Counted from the stretch's first letter, positions 52,238-60,757 are shown. The stretch: DNA of 64,000 nucleotides from Bacteroidota bacterium (GCA_023391625.1 JAEWAN010000006.1:744001-808000); one strand, 5' to 3'. A program made the numbers and translations. Notes: generated by a model from the letters alone, not told the origin.

Positions 52238-53644
52238 TTATTTTGATTCATTGTTTTCCGGATTGTTTGTTCTGGCCAGGGTTATGGCTTCCGGGCATAG
52301 TTCCAAAAACAGGGATACTGCGTTTTCGTCTACGTCAACAGCTTCCTGGAGATAATCCAAGCCTAAGGTGATTTCCCCTGTTTTAAAATAAGCTACTGCC
52401 AAAAAGAGGTTGATATGTTCTAGGTCTTTATTCTGTTCGTATGCGGAATAGTAGTATTTTAAGGCAGATTGATAATCCGCTTTTTCAAAATACAAATTAC
52501 CTATTGCCAGTAATGTCTCCGGTTGTTGGGGATCGTATTCTAGTGCTTTTAGGTAGGCCACCGTAGCATTGTCGTTATCTTCCAGCCCTACATACGCTTC
52601 AGCCATATACACCCAGGCATCGGCAGCAGTGGGTTGCAGTTTTAATGCCTCTTGTATATAGGGGATACTTTCTTCAAATTTTTCCAATTCTAACAAACAG
52701 ATGGCGATGCCGGTTAATGCGTCGTAGCTGTCAGGGGAAGAAAACAACGTTTTTTCATAGTAATTGATAGCCTCTTCAAATTTTTCCAGCTTTTCGTAAC
52801 ATTCGGCAATATAAATATCTATTTGCGAACTGTCATTACTCATTTCCCCATATTCTTTGTAACATTCTATGGCATCTTCATATTGTTGAAGTTGCAGGAG
52901 AATGTGTGCTTTTTGCAGACAGGCAAAAGAGTCTGTAGGGTCAATGGCCAGCACATAGTCATACGCTTCCAGAGCTTTGGTGAATTGTAAAAGGGAAAAA
53001 TAAATTTGTCCGAGGTTAAACCAGGCTTCGGATACAAAGGCATCAATACTGATAATTTGCTCATGGCTGGCTATGGCCTGGTCAAAGTCTCCGACCTGTT
53101 CATAACAGTAAGCCATTTCGAAAAGAATATCTATATTTTTCGGATTCTTTTCGTTCCCCTTTTTGAGATATTGAAGCGCAGTTTCGAATTTTCGCTGGTT
53201 CATGTAAATAAAAGCAATGTCCAGTGCGGTATAATCAATATCGTTCAGGTTGGTCGTCTTGAAAAGACTGCCGCTAAGTTCTTTTGCTTCCTGGGTTCGC
53301 TCCAGCTTTAATAGAGATTCTATTTTCAGAAGGATAATATCGTAATCGTTTTTTTCTGTCAGTGTTTCCAGAATGCGGTATGCTTTTAGCGCATCTCCCA
53401 TGACAAGGTAGAGTTTGGCGCGTTTTGAACGCAAAGAACTGTTGTTGGGATGTTGCTGCAAGCCAAAGTCAAGAGCCGTGGAGCAGTCCTTAGTTCTTCC
53501 TTTGCGCAGGTAATATTCCGCGATAGTTTCAAATTCCTCCACGTCAAAATAACCGGATGTTGAAGAGCCTGAAATAAACTGTTCGTATCGATTGACAGTT
53601 TTATCAGAATCATCATCAACTGAGAACGAATACCTGCGATTCAT
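52238..53644 (-). CDS. Tetratricopeptide repeat protein
   Basis: 468 residues, no signal peptide. Ten or more TPR units span about residues 35-445; clear ones have PKNIDILFEMAYCYEQVGDF, SEAWFNLGQIYFSLLQFTKA and PTAADAWVYMAEAYVGLEDN. The N-terminus is short and acidic. TPR solenoids act as protein-protein scaffolds; the partner is unknown. It is first in the operon with DedA and DedA-AroE, so a link to membrane or aromatic-acid functions is possible but unproven. Confidence 0.92.
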   Translation of the reverse strand: MNRRYSFSVDDDSDKTVNRYEQFISGSSTSGYFDVEEFETIAEYYLRKGRTKDCSTALDFGLQQHPNNSSLRSKRAKLYLVMGDALKAYRILETLTEKNDYDIILLKIESLLKLERTQEAKELSGSLFKTTNLNDIDYTALDIAFIYMNQRKFETALQYLKKGNEKNPKNIDILFEMAYCYEQVGDFDQAIASHEQIISIDAFVSEAWFNLGQIYFSLLQFTKALEAYDYVLAIDPTDSFACLQKAHILLQLQQYEDAIECYKEYGEMSNDSSQIDIYIAECYEKLEKFEEAINYYEKTLFSSPDSYDALTGIAICLLELEKFEESIPYIQEALKLQPTAADAWVYMAEAYVGLEDNDNATVAYLKALEYDPQQPETLLAIGNLYFEKADYQSALKYYYSAYEQNKDLEHINLFLAVAYFKTGEITLGLDYLQEAVDVDENAVSLFLELCPEAITLARTNNPENNESK

Positions 53645-53658
53645 AAAGATAGTTTTTG

Positions 53659-53666
53659 CAAAAATA
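53659..53666 (-). promoter_or_regulatory. -7 promoter box of the TPR-DedA-AroE operon
   Basis: The reverse strand reads TATTTTTG followed by CA, a TAnnTTTG match 14 bp before the TPR ATG. Confidence 0.45.
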
Positions 53667-53853
53667 AGCTTTAAATGTCAAATAAATAAATTCTTAGGGA
53701 GAATTGTTGTATATGAGGCTTATTTTTTAGAATATTTCAGATTCTCGTTTTAAGAAAGAGAAGTGTGGTGATATATATAGAAAAATACGGGGAGATTGAT
53801 AGGAATTATTTTGAAGGAATGGATAATCCGGATGATTTTGTATGATTAATTTT

Positions 53854-53861
53854 TATCTTTG
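53854..53861 (+). promoter_or_regulatory. -7 promoter box of the Nudix gene
   Basis: TATCTTTG matches TAnnTTTG, 19 bp before the ATG. No TTTG at 19-21 bp spacing. Confidence 0.5.
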
Positions 53862-53880
53862 TTTTTAAAAAAAGTGAGAT

Positions 53881-54408
53881 ATGGAATTTTCAAAATACTT
53901 TCGTTACTGTCCGGTGTGTGGGGCAGCGGAATTCGTGGTTAATAACTTTAAATCCAAACGTTGTGAGAAATGTGGTTTTGTGTTATATGTCAATCCATCT
54001 GCGGCAACCGCAGCTTTCATTTTGAATGAAAAAAACGAATTGTTAGTGTGCCGTCGGGGCAAAGAGCCGGCGAAAGGGACTCTGGATTTACCCGGAGGTT
54101 TTGTAGATGATGATGAAACTGCGGAAGAAGCAATTACACGAGAGATAGCGGAAGAGCTGGGAGGAAGTGTAAAATCTCTGAAATATCTTTTTTCATTGCC
54201 CAACCTGTATGAGTACAGCGGACTCACCATTCCTACTCTGGATATGTTATTTGCATGCAGTTTGAAATCATATTCCGGATTAAGCGCAGCAGACGATGTG
54301 GAAACTTTTGAGTTTATACCTTTAGATAGGGTGAATCCTGCCGACTTCGGTTTGAAGTCCATAAAACGGGCCGTGGAAATGTTTCTCCGGGAACGCTCCG
54401 GAAGATAA
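53881..54408 (+). CDS. Nudix hydrolase with N-terminal zinc ribbon
   Basis: 175 residues. A zinc ribbon (CPVCGAAEFVVNN and CEKCGF, two C-x2-C pairs) precedes the Nudix domain. The Nudix box is complete: GGFVDDDETAEEAITREIAE then ELGG, i.e. G-x5-E-x7-R-E-x2-E-E-x-G. The arrangement is like NudC-type or ADP-ribose-type enzymes, but NudC's SQPWPFPxS motif is absent, so the substrate is open. It is convergent with the carbonic-anhydrase-like gene, with only 2 bp between the stops. Confidence 0.92.
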   Translation: MEFSKYFRYCPVCGAAEFVVNNFKSKRCEKCGFVLYVNPSAATAAFILNEKNELLVCRRGKEPAKGTLDLPGGFVDDDETAEEAITREIAEELGGSVKSLKYLFSLPNLYEYSGLTIPTLDMLFACSLKSYSGLSAADDVETFEFIPLDRVNPADFGLKSIKRAVEMFLRERSGR

Positions 54409-54410
54409 GT

Positions 54411-54935
54411 CTATTCCTCTTCTTGCTGATACCAGCTGGCATACATAGAATAATTATGGGCTATCTTCCGGTTCATTTCATTGGTTTGTTCCGGTTCTAT
54501 CTTTTTTATCATTTTGGCAGGCACTCCTCCCCATAAAGTGTAAGGAGGAATTTTTGTGTTGCTTAGCACCAGTGCGCCGGCGGCAACAATAGCTCCTTCA
54601 CCCACTTCCACATAGTCGAGTAAGGTTGATCCCATGCCTATTAGGGCGTAGTCGTCTATGCTGGCTCCGTGTACGGTAACATTGTGGCCTATAGATACAT
54701 AATTGCCAATTTGGATAACAGATTTCTCATATAGGGTATGCAGTACGGAACCATCTTGAATGTTTACGTGATTGCCTATTTTGATGGAGTTGACGTCTCC
54801 CCGCAATACAGTGTTAAACCAGACGCTGCAATTGTCCCCTAAAACGACATCGCCTACAATGGTTGCGTTTTCTGCTAAGAAACAATTATTGCCGATAACC
54901 GGGGTAAATCCCCGTACTGATTTTATAAGTGCCAT
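54411..54935 (-). CDS. Gamma-carbonic-anhydrase-like hexapeptide-repeat protein
   Basis: 174 residues from the chosen ATG. A left-handed beta-helix of isoleucine/valine hexapeptides (NCFLAENATIVGDVVLGDNC onward), with the three zinc-type histidines in VLHT and IGHNVTVHG, as in Cam/YrdA/PaaY proteins, plus the early Arg-Gly-Asp in VLRGDVNSIKIG. The acidic loop of archaeal Cam is missing, so carbonic anhydrase activity is uncertain. An ATG 18 codons upstream is in frame, but a TATCTTTA box lies between it and the inner start, whose MALIKSVRGFTP sequence matches the family start. Confidence 0.88.
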   Translation of the reverse strand: MALIKSVRGFTPVIGNNCFLAENATIVGDVVLGDNCSVWFNTVLRGDVNSIKIGNHVNIQDGSVLHTLYEKSVIQIGNYVSIGHNVTVHGASIDDYALIGMGSTLLDYVEVGEGAIVAAGALVLSNTKIPPYTLWGGVPAKMIKKIEPEQTNEMNRKIAHNYSMYASWYQQEEE

Positions 54936-54972
54936 GTTTTGTGTAAAGATAGGGTTGATAGATAGATGCAAT

Positions 54973-55010
54973 AAAAACATGCCGTACATTTATGTTGCAG
55001 GCATGTTTTT
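54973..55010 (-). terminator. Terminator after ssb
   Basis: AAAAACATGCC and GGCATGTTTTT, an 11-bp perfect stem with a 16-nt loop; on the reverse strand a TTTTTAT tract follows. Confidence 0.75.
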
Positions 55011-55027
55011 TATGATTATGAATAAAA

Positions 55028-55456
55028 TTAAAACGGAAGATCGTCTTCTATGGAGGAAACCGGCATGGTTCCTTCAGTTGGGAAAGGAGTGGTTCCCGTT
55101 TGTTGGTCTTCCGGCCTTCCATCGGATTTTCTTCCTAATAACTGTATTGTATCTGCGTAAATCTCAGTAGTGTACCGTTTGATTCCGTCTTTTTCCCATG
55201 AGCGGGTTTGTATTTTTCCTTCTACGTATATCTGGCTGCCTTTTCGGATATATTTTTCCGCAAGCTCTGCCAATCCACGCCATGCCACGATGTTATGCCA
55301 TTCAGTACGTTCCGGCACTTGTATGCCGCTTTGAGTGGTATAGCCTCGTTCTGTTGTAGCTAAAGTGAAATTGGCTACAGCTACGTTTTTATCTAAATAA
55401 CGTACTTCTGGGTCTCGTCCCACATTTCCTACTAGGATTGCTTTGTTGATTGACAT
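55028..55456 (-). CDS. ssb: Single-stranded DNA-binding protein
   Basis: 142 residues. The OB-fold begins SINKAILVGNVGRDPEVRYL and contains TEWHNIVAWRGLAELAEKYI and KGSQIYVEGKIQTRSW. The acidic C-terminal tip SSIEDDLPF, which recruits repair and replication proteins, is present. An ATG 39 codons upstream is in frame but the residues before Met-Ser-Ile-Asn are not SSB-like, so the inner ATG is used. A -7-like TACTTTTA box lies about 43 bp before it on the reverse strand. Confidence 0.97.
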   Translation of the reverse strand: MSINKAILVGNVGRDPEVRYLDKNVAVANFTLATTERGYTTQSGIQVPERTEWHNIVAWRGLAELAEKYIRKGSQIYVEGKIQTRSWEKDGIKRYTTEIYADTIQLLGRKSDGRPEDQQTGTTPFPTEGTMPVSSIEDDLPF

Positions 55457-55686
55457 GTTGAATAAAATTATAGTTAATTCTGGATATATTCTTGAGGATA
55501 AAAGTAATTGTTTCTTTTGTTTTTGCAAAGAAAGGCGCTGTTTTTTATTTAGAGAGTTTGTAATGAAATGCATTTGGACTGATTGCCTGGTTTTGTTTCG
55601 GCTTAAATGGAAAATGTGTTCTGGTTTTGGCTTTAAAAGAAAGGAAGTGAGGATGGTTTCTAAAAAGGGCGATTATGATGAAATGC

Positions 55687-55718
55687 TTTGCTGAGATAAG
55701 GTATTTTTTTTACCTTTG
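55687..55718 (+). promoter_or_regulatory. Promoter of ffh
   Basis: TTTG (55687-55690), 20-bp spacer, TACCTTTG (55711-55718) followed by CA: an ideal Bacteroidota promoter, 37 bp before the ATG. Confidence 0.75.
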
Positions 55719-55755
55719 CACCTCATTAAAAATATGATAACCAGAAATTAGTTAT

Positions 55756-57075
55756 ATGTTCGAATCATTAAGTGAGAGACTTGAACGGTCTTTTAAAATA
55801 TTAAAAGGTCAAGGTAAGATTACCGAGATCAATGTGGCTGAAACACTGAAAGATGTTCGTAAAGCCTTGTTAGATGCTGACGTGAACTTTAAAACAGCTA
55901 AAGTTTTTACGGAAACAGTAAAAGAAAAAGCATTAGGACAGGATGTGTTGAATTCGCTGAAGCCGAATCAGTTGATGGTGAAAATCGTACATGATGAGTT
56001 AGCCGAATTGATGGGAGGAACCAGCGTAGACCTTAATTTGAAAGGTAGTCCGGCAATAATTTTAATGTCAGGTTTGCAGGGGTCTGGTAAAACGACTTTT
56101 TCCGGTAAGCTGGCTAATATGCTTAAATCTAAAAAAGCAAAACGACCGCTTTTAGTTGCCGGTGACGTGTATCGTCCGGCTGCAATAGAACAGCTGAAGG
56201 TGTTGGGAGAACAGCTTAATATACCTGTTTATTCGGAAGAAGGGAATAAAAATCCGGTACAGATAGCAGAAAATGCTATAAAATACGCAAAACAGAATCA
56301 GAATGATGTGGTGATTGTCGATACGGCAGGACGTCTGGCTGTGGATGAGGAGATGATGAATGAGATTGAAGCCATAAAAAAGGCGATCAATCCGCAGGAA
56401 ATATTGTTTGTGGTTGATGCAATGACCGGGCAGGATGCGGTGAATACTGCGAAAGAATTTAATGATCGTCTTGATTTTGACGGTGTGGTATTGACTAAGC
56501 TGGATGGTGATACTCGTGGTGGGGCGGCTCTGTCTATTCGTTCTGTTGTAAGTAAGCCTATCAAATTTGTGGGTACCGGTGAAAAAATGGATGCGCTTGA
56601 TGTGTTCCATCCGGAACGTATGGCCGACCGTATTTTGGGTATGGGTGATATTGTGTCGTTGGTAGAACGTGCACAGGAACAATATGACGAAGAAGAAGCC
56701 CGCCGCATACAGAAGAAGATTGCTAAGAATCAGTTTGACTTCAATGACTTTATATCTCAGATACAGCAGATCAAAAAAATGGGTAACATCAAGGATTTGG
56801 CTGCAATGATACCGGGGATGGGTAAAGCCTTGAAAGATGTTGAAATAGAAGATGATGCGTTTAAAAGCATAGAAGCAATTATTTATTCTATGACTCCTTA
56901 TGAACGTGCTAACCCCAGTGTGTTGAACGGTAGCCGTAAGCAGCGCATTGCCCAAGGTAGTGGTACAACGATAGTTGATGTAAACCGTTTGTTGAAGCAA
57001 TTTACGCAAACAAGCAAGATGATGCGTGCGGCAACACTGAACCATGGTAAACTGAAATTTGGAAAAAGAAGATAA
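55756..57075 (+). CDS. ffh: Signal recognition particle GTPase Ffh
   Basis: 439 residues. N domain first; then the G domain with G1 GLQGSGKTTFSGKLA (about 106-120), the RPAAIEQL insertion-box region, G3 DTAGRLAVDEEM, G4 TKLDGDTRGGAA and G5 FVGTGEKMDALD; then the M domain (about 300-439) with MGNIKDLAAMIPGMG and the RNA-binding RIAQGSGTTIVDVNRLLKQF segment. It delivers nascent membrane proteins to FtsY and SecYEG with 4.5S RNA. I did not find the 4.5S RNA gene in this window. Confidence 0.98.
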   Translation: MFESLSERLERSFKILKGQGKITEINVAETLKDVRKALLDADVNFKTAKVFTETVKEKALGQDVLNSLKPNQLMVKIVHDELAELMGGTSVDLNLKGSPAIILMSGLQGSGKTTFSGKLANMLKSKKAKRPLLVAGDVYRPAAIEQLKVLGEQLNIPVYSEEGNKNPVQIAENAIKYAKQNQNDVVIVDTAGRLAVDEEMMNEIEAIKKAINPQEILFVVDAMTGQDAVNTAKEFNDRLDFDGVVLTKLDGDTRGGAALSIRSVVSKPIKFVGTGEKMDALDVFHPERMADRILGMGDIVSLVERAQEQYDEEEARRIQKKIAKNQFDFNDFISQIQQIKKMGNIKDLAAMIPGMGKALKDVEIEDDAFKSIEAIIYSMTPYERANPSVLNGSRKQRIAQGSGTTIVDVNRLLKQFTQTSKMMRAATLNHGKLKFGKRR

Positions 57076-57080
57076 AAACA

Positions 57081-57109
57081 AACTCTGATAATGAGTTGAT
57101 TTTTTTTTG
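57081..57109 (+). terminator. Weak terminator after ffh
   Basis: AACTC / GAGTT, a 5-bp stem with a 7-nt loop, followed by nine T residues. Marginal stem length. Confidence 0.35.
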
Positions 57110-57246
57110 AATATAATAGCTATTCTGTTGATGGTGAGTTGATTGTTTATCTGTTGGTGAGGTGAAGCCGATTTGCAGATGAAATGAGGATTTTGTTTAT
57201 ATAGTTCTTTTTTTTAATTTTACGTATTGACATAATACTAAAATAA

Positions 57247-57762
57247 ATGAAGAAGTATTTTTATTCGGACGGTACAAATAGTTTTGGTCCCTTTACTTTA
57301 GAGGAGCTGAAGCTTGAAAATATTCAGCGTGATACCTTAATCTGGTATCAGGGAATGAAAGAGTGGGCTAAAGCAGAGGCGGTGTCTGAGCTTGCCGAAC
57401 TATTTGAATTGGTTCCTCCTGTTATCAAAAGAGGAACTGCTACAGCAGGACAGAGTTCTGCTGCTCGTCCTGTATCTCCTCAATCTCTTCCTAAAAGTTG
57501 GTTGGCAGAATCTATATTGGTAACTCTTTTTTGTTGCATGCCTTTTGGTATTCCAGCTATAGTAAATGCAGCGAAAGTAGAGTCCCGTTTTTATGCCGGA
57601 GACTTTGAGGGAGCAACGTTAGCTTCAGCCAATGCAAAAAAGTGGACGGTGCTTAGTTTTTGGTTAGGCTTATCTTGCATTTTACTCTATATCCTTTTTT
57701 ATGTTTTGGTGATAGTGGTTGGTGTGTTCTCAAGTTGGGGGATTGATACATCCTTTTTGTAA
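57247..57762 (+). CDS. GYF_2 domain plus CD225/dispanin-type membrane protein
   Basis: 171 residues. Residues about 1-55 are a GYF_2 (DUF4339) domain: YFYSDGTNSFGPFTLEELKL, then the WYQGMKEWAKAEAV tryptophan motif. After a Ser/Pro linker comes a CD225-type double-helix domain (about 83-165): KSWLAESILVTLFCCMPFGI then AIVNAAKVESRFYAGDFEGA, and a second membrane helix. CD225 is the domain of eukaryotic IFITM proteins; bacterial forms have no settled role. It is first of three related genes in a row; only this one keeps the GYF_2 part. Confidence 0.9.
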   Translation: MKKYFYSDGTNSFGPFTLEELKLENIQRDTLIWYQGMKEWAKAEAVSELAELFELVPPVIKRGTATAGQSSAARPVSPQSLPKSWLAESILVTLFCCMPFGIPAIVNAAKVESRFYAGDFEGATLASANAKKWTVLSFWLGLSCILLYILFYVLVIVVGVFSSWGIDTSFL

Positions 57763-57766
57763 TAAA

Positions 57767-57791
57767 TTGATTAATCTTAAGTCTATATAAT
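57767..57791. repeat. Direct repeat upstream of CD225 gene 2 (copy A)
   Basis: A 25-bp segment beginning TTGATTAATCTTAA just before the second CD225 gene. The copy at 58206 has 22 of 25 identical bases, showing the duplicated unit included upstream DNA. Confidence 0.75.
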
Positions 57792-58094
57792 ATGGAAGAA
57801 AATGAATGTGATTTGAAAGTTCAGGATGAAAGTCAGGTCGAAACGGAAAAGAGTTCCGGAATGCCTCCTAAAACCTGGTTGGCGGAATCTATTTTAGTAA
57901 CAATATTTTGTTGTTTGCCTTTTGGTATAGCAGGTATCGTGAATGCATCTAAAATAGAGTCTGCATTTTATGCGGGGGATGAAGCATTGGCTGAAGAATA
58001 TTCCAAAAAAGCCAAAAAGTGGGTTCTGTGGAGTTTTTGGTTGGGTATTCCTTTAGATATCCTTATTGTGATAAGGTCTTTTATGGTTTACTAA
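57792..58094 (+). CDS. CD225/dispanin-type membrane protein (copy 2)
   Basis: 100 residues. A short acidic N-terminus without GYF_2 domain, then the CD225 core PPKTWLAESILVTIFCCLPF, GIAGIVNASKIESAFYAGDE, and a second membrane helix SFWLGIPLDILIVIRSFMVY. Core identity with copies 1 and 3 is high in both protein and DNA (for example TTTTGTTGTTTGCCTTTTGG is shared with copy 3). It lies 29 bp after copy 1. Confidence 0.88.
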   Translation: MEENECDLKVQDESQVETEKSSGMPPKTWLAESILVTIFCCLPFGIAGIVNASKIESAFYAGDEALAEEYSKKAKKWVLWSFWLGIPLDILIVIRSFMVY

Positions 58095-58205
58095 AATGTT
58101 TTTATGAATTTTTGGTAGCTAAAAAATTTTGTTAGGATTTCTAATTTTTAGATAATGATATCGGTATATATTCTTTTACTATGCCGTTTTGTTATTTTAT
58201 AATGG

Positions 58206-58230
58206 TTGATTAATTTTAAATCTATACAAT
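58206..58230. repeat. Direct repeat upstream of CD225 gene 3 (copy B)
   Basis: Starts TTGATTAATTTTAA; 22 of 25 bases match copy A at 57767, in the same position relative to the following ATG. Confidence 0.75.
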
Positions 58231-58231
58231 C

Positions 58232-58522
58232 ATGGACGAAAACATTCAGTTGCAGCCGGAAGAGCAAAATAGTTTAAATAAGGTACCTCCTAGGACTTGG
58301 CTGGTAGAATCTATTTTAATAACTGTTTTTTGTTGTTTGCCTTTTGGTATTATTGGCATTGTAAACGCGTCAAAAGTAGAATCGCGTTTTTATGCCGGTG
58401 ATATAGATGGAGCTAATCGGGCTTCTTCCGATGCAAAGACATGGACCTCGTGGGGACTTGGTACCGGATTGGTTGTTTATCTTATCGTAGGTATCATGAT
58501 ATTGATTGGCGGTGTTTTGTAA
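58232..58522 (+). CDS. CD225/dispanin-type membrane protein (copy 3)
   Basis: 96 residues. Core PPRTWLVESILITVFCCLPF, then GIIGIVNASKVESRFYAGDI, and a glycine-rich second helix LGTGLVVYLIVGIMILIGGV. It is closer to copy 2 in length and to copy 1 in the SRFYAGD-x-x-GA-x-x-AS segment, so the exact order of duplication is unclear. The DUF2752 gene follows after 28 bp. Confidence 0.88.
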   Translation: MDENIQLQPEEQNSLNKVPPRTWLVESILITVFCCLPFGIIGIVNASKVESRFYAGDIDGANRASSDAKTWTSWGLGTGLVVYLIVGIMILIGGVL

Positions 58523-58550
58523 TTTGCCTGTCAAATATAATTTGTAAATA

Positions 58551-58937
58551 GTGGTTTGCAGGAGGAATATAATAAAATGGAGTCTCATTTTGGCAGCCAT
58601 TGTTGCTTTAGTATTGGTTTATAAATTATTCAATCCTGTAAATTCCCTTTATTTCCCGAAATGTCCGGTAAAGGTTCTGACTGGACTGGATTGCCCGGGA
58701 TGCGGATCGCAGCGAGCCATTCATTATTTGTTGAATCTGGATGTTGTACAGGCTTTTAAAATGAATGCCTTGCTTGTGTTGGCAATACCTTATGTGATAA
58801 CCAATTTTGTGTTTGATCTGGTAAAGGAACCCGGCCCGAAGCTGCAAAAATGGAGAAAGAGGCTGTTTGGAGAGAAGGCCATTTATTTTATTCTGATTGT
58901 CATTACCGTATACACGGTGTTGAGAAATATATTATAA
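58551..58937 (+). CDS. DUF2752-family membrane protein
   Basis: 128 residues with about three membrane helices. The family core is clear: FPKCPVKVLTGLDCPGCGSQ, then RAIHYLLNLDVVQAFKMNAL. The paired CPxCG and early Cys suggest a metal or disulfide site. The start is probably GTG: a stop lies two codons upstream and no in-frame ATG occurs before the first helix. Function unknown. In Bacteroidota I recall DUF2752 genes beside CD225 or TM2 genes, as here. Confidence 0.85.
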   Translation: MVCRRNIIKWSLILAAIVALVLVYKLFNPVNSLYFPKCPVKVLTGLDCPGCGSQRAIHYLLNLDVVQAFKMNALLVLAIPYVITNFVFDLVKEPGPKLQKWRKRLFGEKAIYFILIVITVYTVLRNIL

Positions 58938-58955
58938 AGAAAAAACGGAAAATAT

Positions 58956-59840
58956 ATGTCATACACATTAATTGATGGAAAAGCAATAGCCGATCAGGTA
59001 AAGGCGGAAATTGCTGAAGAAGTAAAACAAATGCTGGCTGAGGGAAAAAAACGTCCGCATTTAGCTGTGATTATTGTGGGTCACGATGGGGGTAGCGAAA
59101 CCTATGTTGCCCATAAAGTGAAATCATGTGAACAAGTAGGTTTTACTTCTACTAAAATTGCATTTGAAGATAGCATAACAGAAGATGAACTGTTGGCTAA
59201 AATAGACGAACTGAATCAGGATAAAGATATTGACGGATTTATCGTACAGTTACCTCTTCCTAAACATATTTCGGAACAGAAAGTAATAGAAGCCATTGAT
59301 TACCGGAAAGATGTGGACGGATTTCATCCTATTAATGTAGGACGTATGTCCATCGGGTTGCCGTGTTATGTTTCTGCTACTCCTTCAGGTATTATGGAAC
59401 TGTTGAAACGTTATAATGTAGAAACTTCCGGAAAAAATTGTGTGGTGATAGGACGTAGTAACATTGTGGGGAAACCGGTAGCTATGCTTATGATGCAGAA
59501 AGCGTATCCGGGAGATGCTACGGTGACTGTATGTCATAGCAGAACAAAAAATCTGAAAGAAATCTGTTTACAGGCAGACATCATCATTGCTGCATTGGGA
59601 GCTCCTGAATTTCTTACAGGTGAAATGGTGAAAGAAGGTGCGGTAGTTATTGATGTAGGTACTACTCGTGTACCTTCGGATAAAACAAAAAGCGGTTTCC
59701 GTTTAAGCGGAGATGTGAAATTTGATGAAGTGGCTTCTAAATGTTCTTATATTACTCCGGTGCCGGGTGGTGTAGGGCCGATGACTATTGTGTCCTTGCT
59801 GAAAAATACTTTACTCGCAGCTAAAGGCGAAATTTATTAA
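58956..59840 (+). CDS. folD: Bifunctional methylenetetrahydrofolate dehydrogenase / cyclohydrolase
   Basis: 294 residues. It interconverts 5,10-methylene- and 10-formyl-THF with NADP. Seen: VIIVGHDGGSETYVAHKVKSC with the catalytic Tyr and Lys, DGFIVQLPLPKHI, KDVDGFHPINVGRM, VVIGRSNIVGKPVAMLM and TPVPGGVGPMTI. Length and start are normal. It follows the DUF2752 gene by 18 bp and precedes rsmE by 22 bp in the same direction. Confidence 0.97.
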   Translation: MSYTLIDGKAIADQVKAEIAEEVKQMLAEGKKRPHLAVIIVGHDGGSETYVAHKVKSCEQVGFTSTKIAFEDSITEDELLAKIDELNQDKDIDGFIVQLPLPKHISEQKVIEAIDYRKDVDGFHPINVGRMSIGLPCYVSATPSGIMELLKRYNVETSGKNCVVIGRSNIVGKPVAMLMMQKAYPGDATVTVCHSRTKNLKEICLQADIIIAALGAPEFLTGEMVKEGAVVIDVGTTRVPSDKTKSGFRLSGDVKFDEVASKCSYITPVPGGVGPMTIVSLLKNTLLAAKGEIY

Positions 59841-59862
59841 TTGTTTTTTTAGAAAAGTAAAT

Positions 59863-60564
59863 ATGCCTGTTTTTTATGCTCCTGATATTTTGCAGCAAGC
59901 TGTTCTTCCGGAAGAAGAATCATTGCATGCAGTCAAGGTGCTACGTCTGAAAACAGGAGATGAAATATCTGTTGTGGACGGGATTGGCGGGTTTTATCGT
60001 GCCCGTATATCCCGTCCTCATATGAAACATTGTGAGGTTGAAATTATAGAACGTTTATCTGAAAAAGATAAACGAGATTATAGGCTGCATGTTGCGATAG
60101 CCCCCACAAAAAATATAGACCGCCTGGAGTGGTTTATAGAAAAAGCAACGGAAATAGGAATTGACGAAATTACCCCCTTGCTGACGCATCATTCAGAACG
60201 AAAAATAATTAAACCGGAGCGTTTGGAAAAAATTATCGTTTCAGCTTCAAAGCAATCATTAAAATCTTTTTTCCCGGTATTGAACCCTTTGACCTCTTTT
60301 TCCGATCTGCTTAAGAAGCAGGCAGCGACACAGCGTTTTATAGCCCATTGTTATAATGGTGACAAGAAGCTGTTGCAACATGTTTGCAATAAAGGCGGAG
60401 AGGTGTTGATCCTGATAGGTCCGGAAGGCGATTTCAGTGAAGAGGAAGTGCAACAGGCTCTTGCCTCAGGATTTGTGCCGGTAACTCTGGGTGACAGTCG
60501 TTTGCGTACAGAAACAGCCGGTGTTGTGGCTGTAGCTACGGTACAGTTTGCGAATCAGCAATAA
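59863..60564 (+). CDS. rsmE: 16S rRNA (uracil-1498-N3)-methyltransferase
   Basis: 233 residues. SPOUT-class enzyme with a PUA-like N-terminal domain (about 1-65) and the trefoil-knot SAM site at the end: LIGPEGDFSEEEVQQAL and VTLGDSRLRTETAGVVAVAT. The middle has IEKATEIGIDEITPLLTHHS and SASKQSLKSFFPVLNP. It methylates U1498 of 16S rRNA. In a forward run with folD; 193 bp then separate it from the sigma-54 activator. Confidence 0.96.
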   Translation: MPVFYAPDILQQAVLPEEESLHAVKVLRLKTGDEISVVDGIGGFYRARISRPHMKHCEVEIIERLSEKDKRDYRLHVAIAPTKNIDRLEWFIEKATEIGIDEITPLLTHHSERKIIKPERLEKIIVSASKQSLKSFFPVLNPLTSFSDLLKKQAATQRFIAHCYNGDKKLLQHVCNKGGEVLILIGPEGDFSEEEVQQALASGFVPVTLGDSRLRTETAGVVAVATVQFANQQ

Positions 60565-60660
60565 TTCTTCTCCTTTTCAGAAAAATCTTCTTTGAATAGG
60601 TAGTTTTCTACATTCTTCCTTTTTTACGGTTTTTTATGGATGTAATATCATTAAAATTAG

Positions 60661-60668
60661 TAATTTTG
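60661..60668 (+). promoter_or_regulatory. Candidate -7 box for the sigma-54 activator / lptE / secG run
   Basis: TAATTTTG matches TAnnTTTG 89 bp before the ATG. A second match, TAAATTTG, lies at 60745-60752 but only 5 bp before the ATG, too close for a leader. Confidence 0.35.
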
Positions 60669-60757
60669 TCAGATGTTTAATGACATAATTGCAGAATATT
60701 TTGTTCTGTTTAATAATATGATAAATCCTAACCCTTTTTATTTCTAAATTTGGAATT

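Noticed and set aside
52238..53644. TPR coding repeats as a DNA-level tandem repeat or CRISPR-like array
   Set aside because: The periodicity is only at protein level (34-residue TPR units); the bases are not repeated.
56152..57081. 309-codon open frame antisense to ffh
   Set aside because: It lies wholly opposite the well-supported ffh gene, has skewed composition rich in His, Tyr and Phe, and no family motif: a codon-bias shadow.
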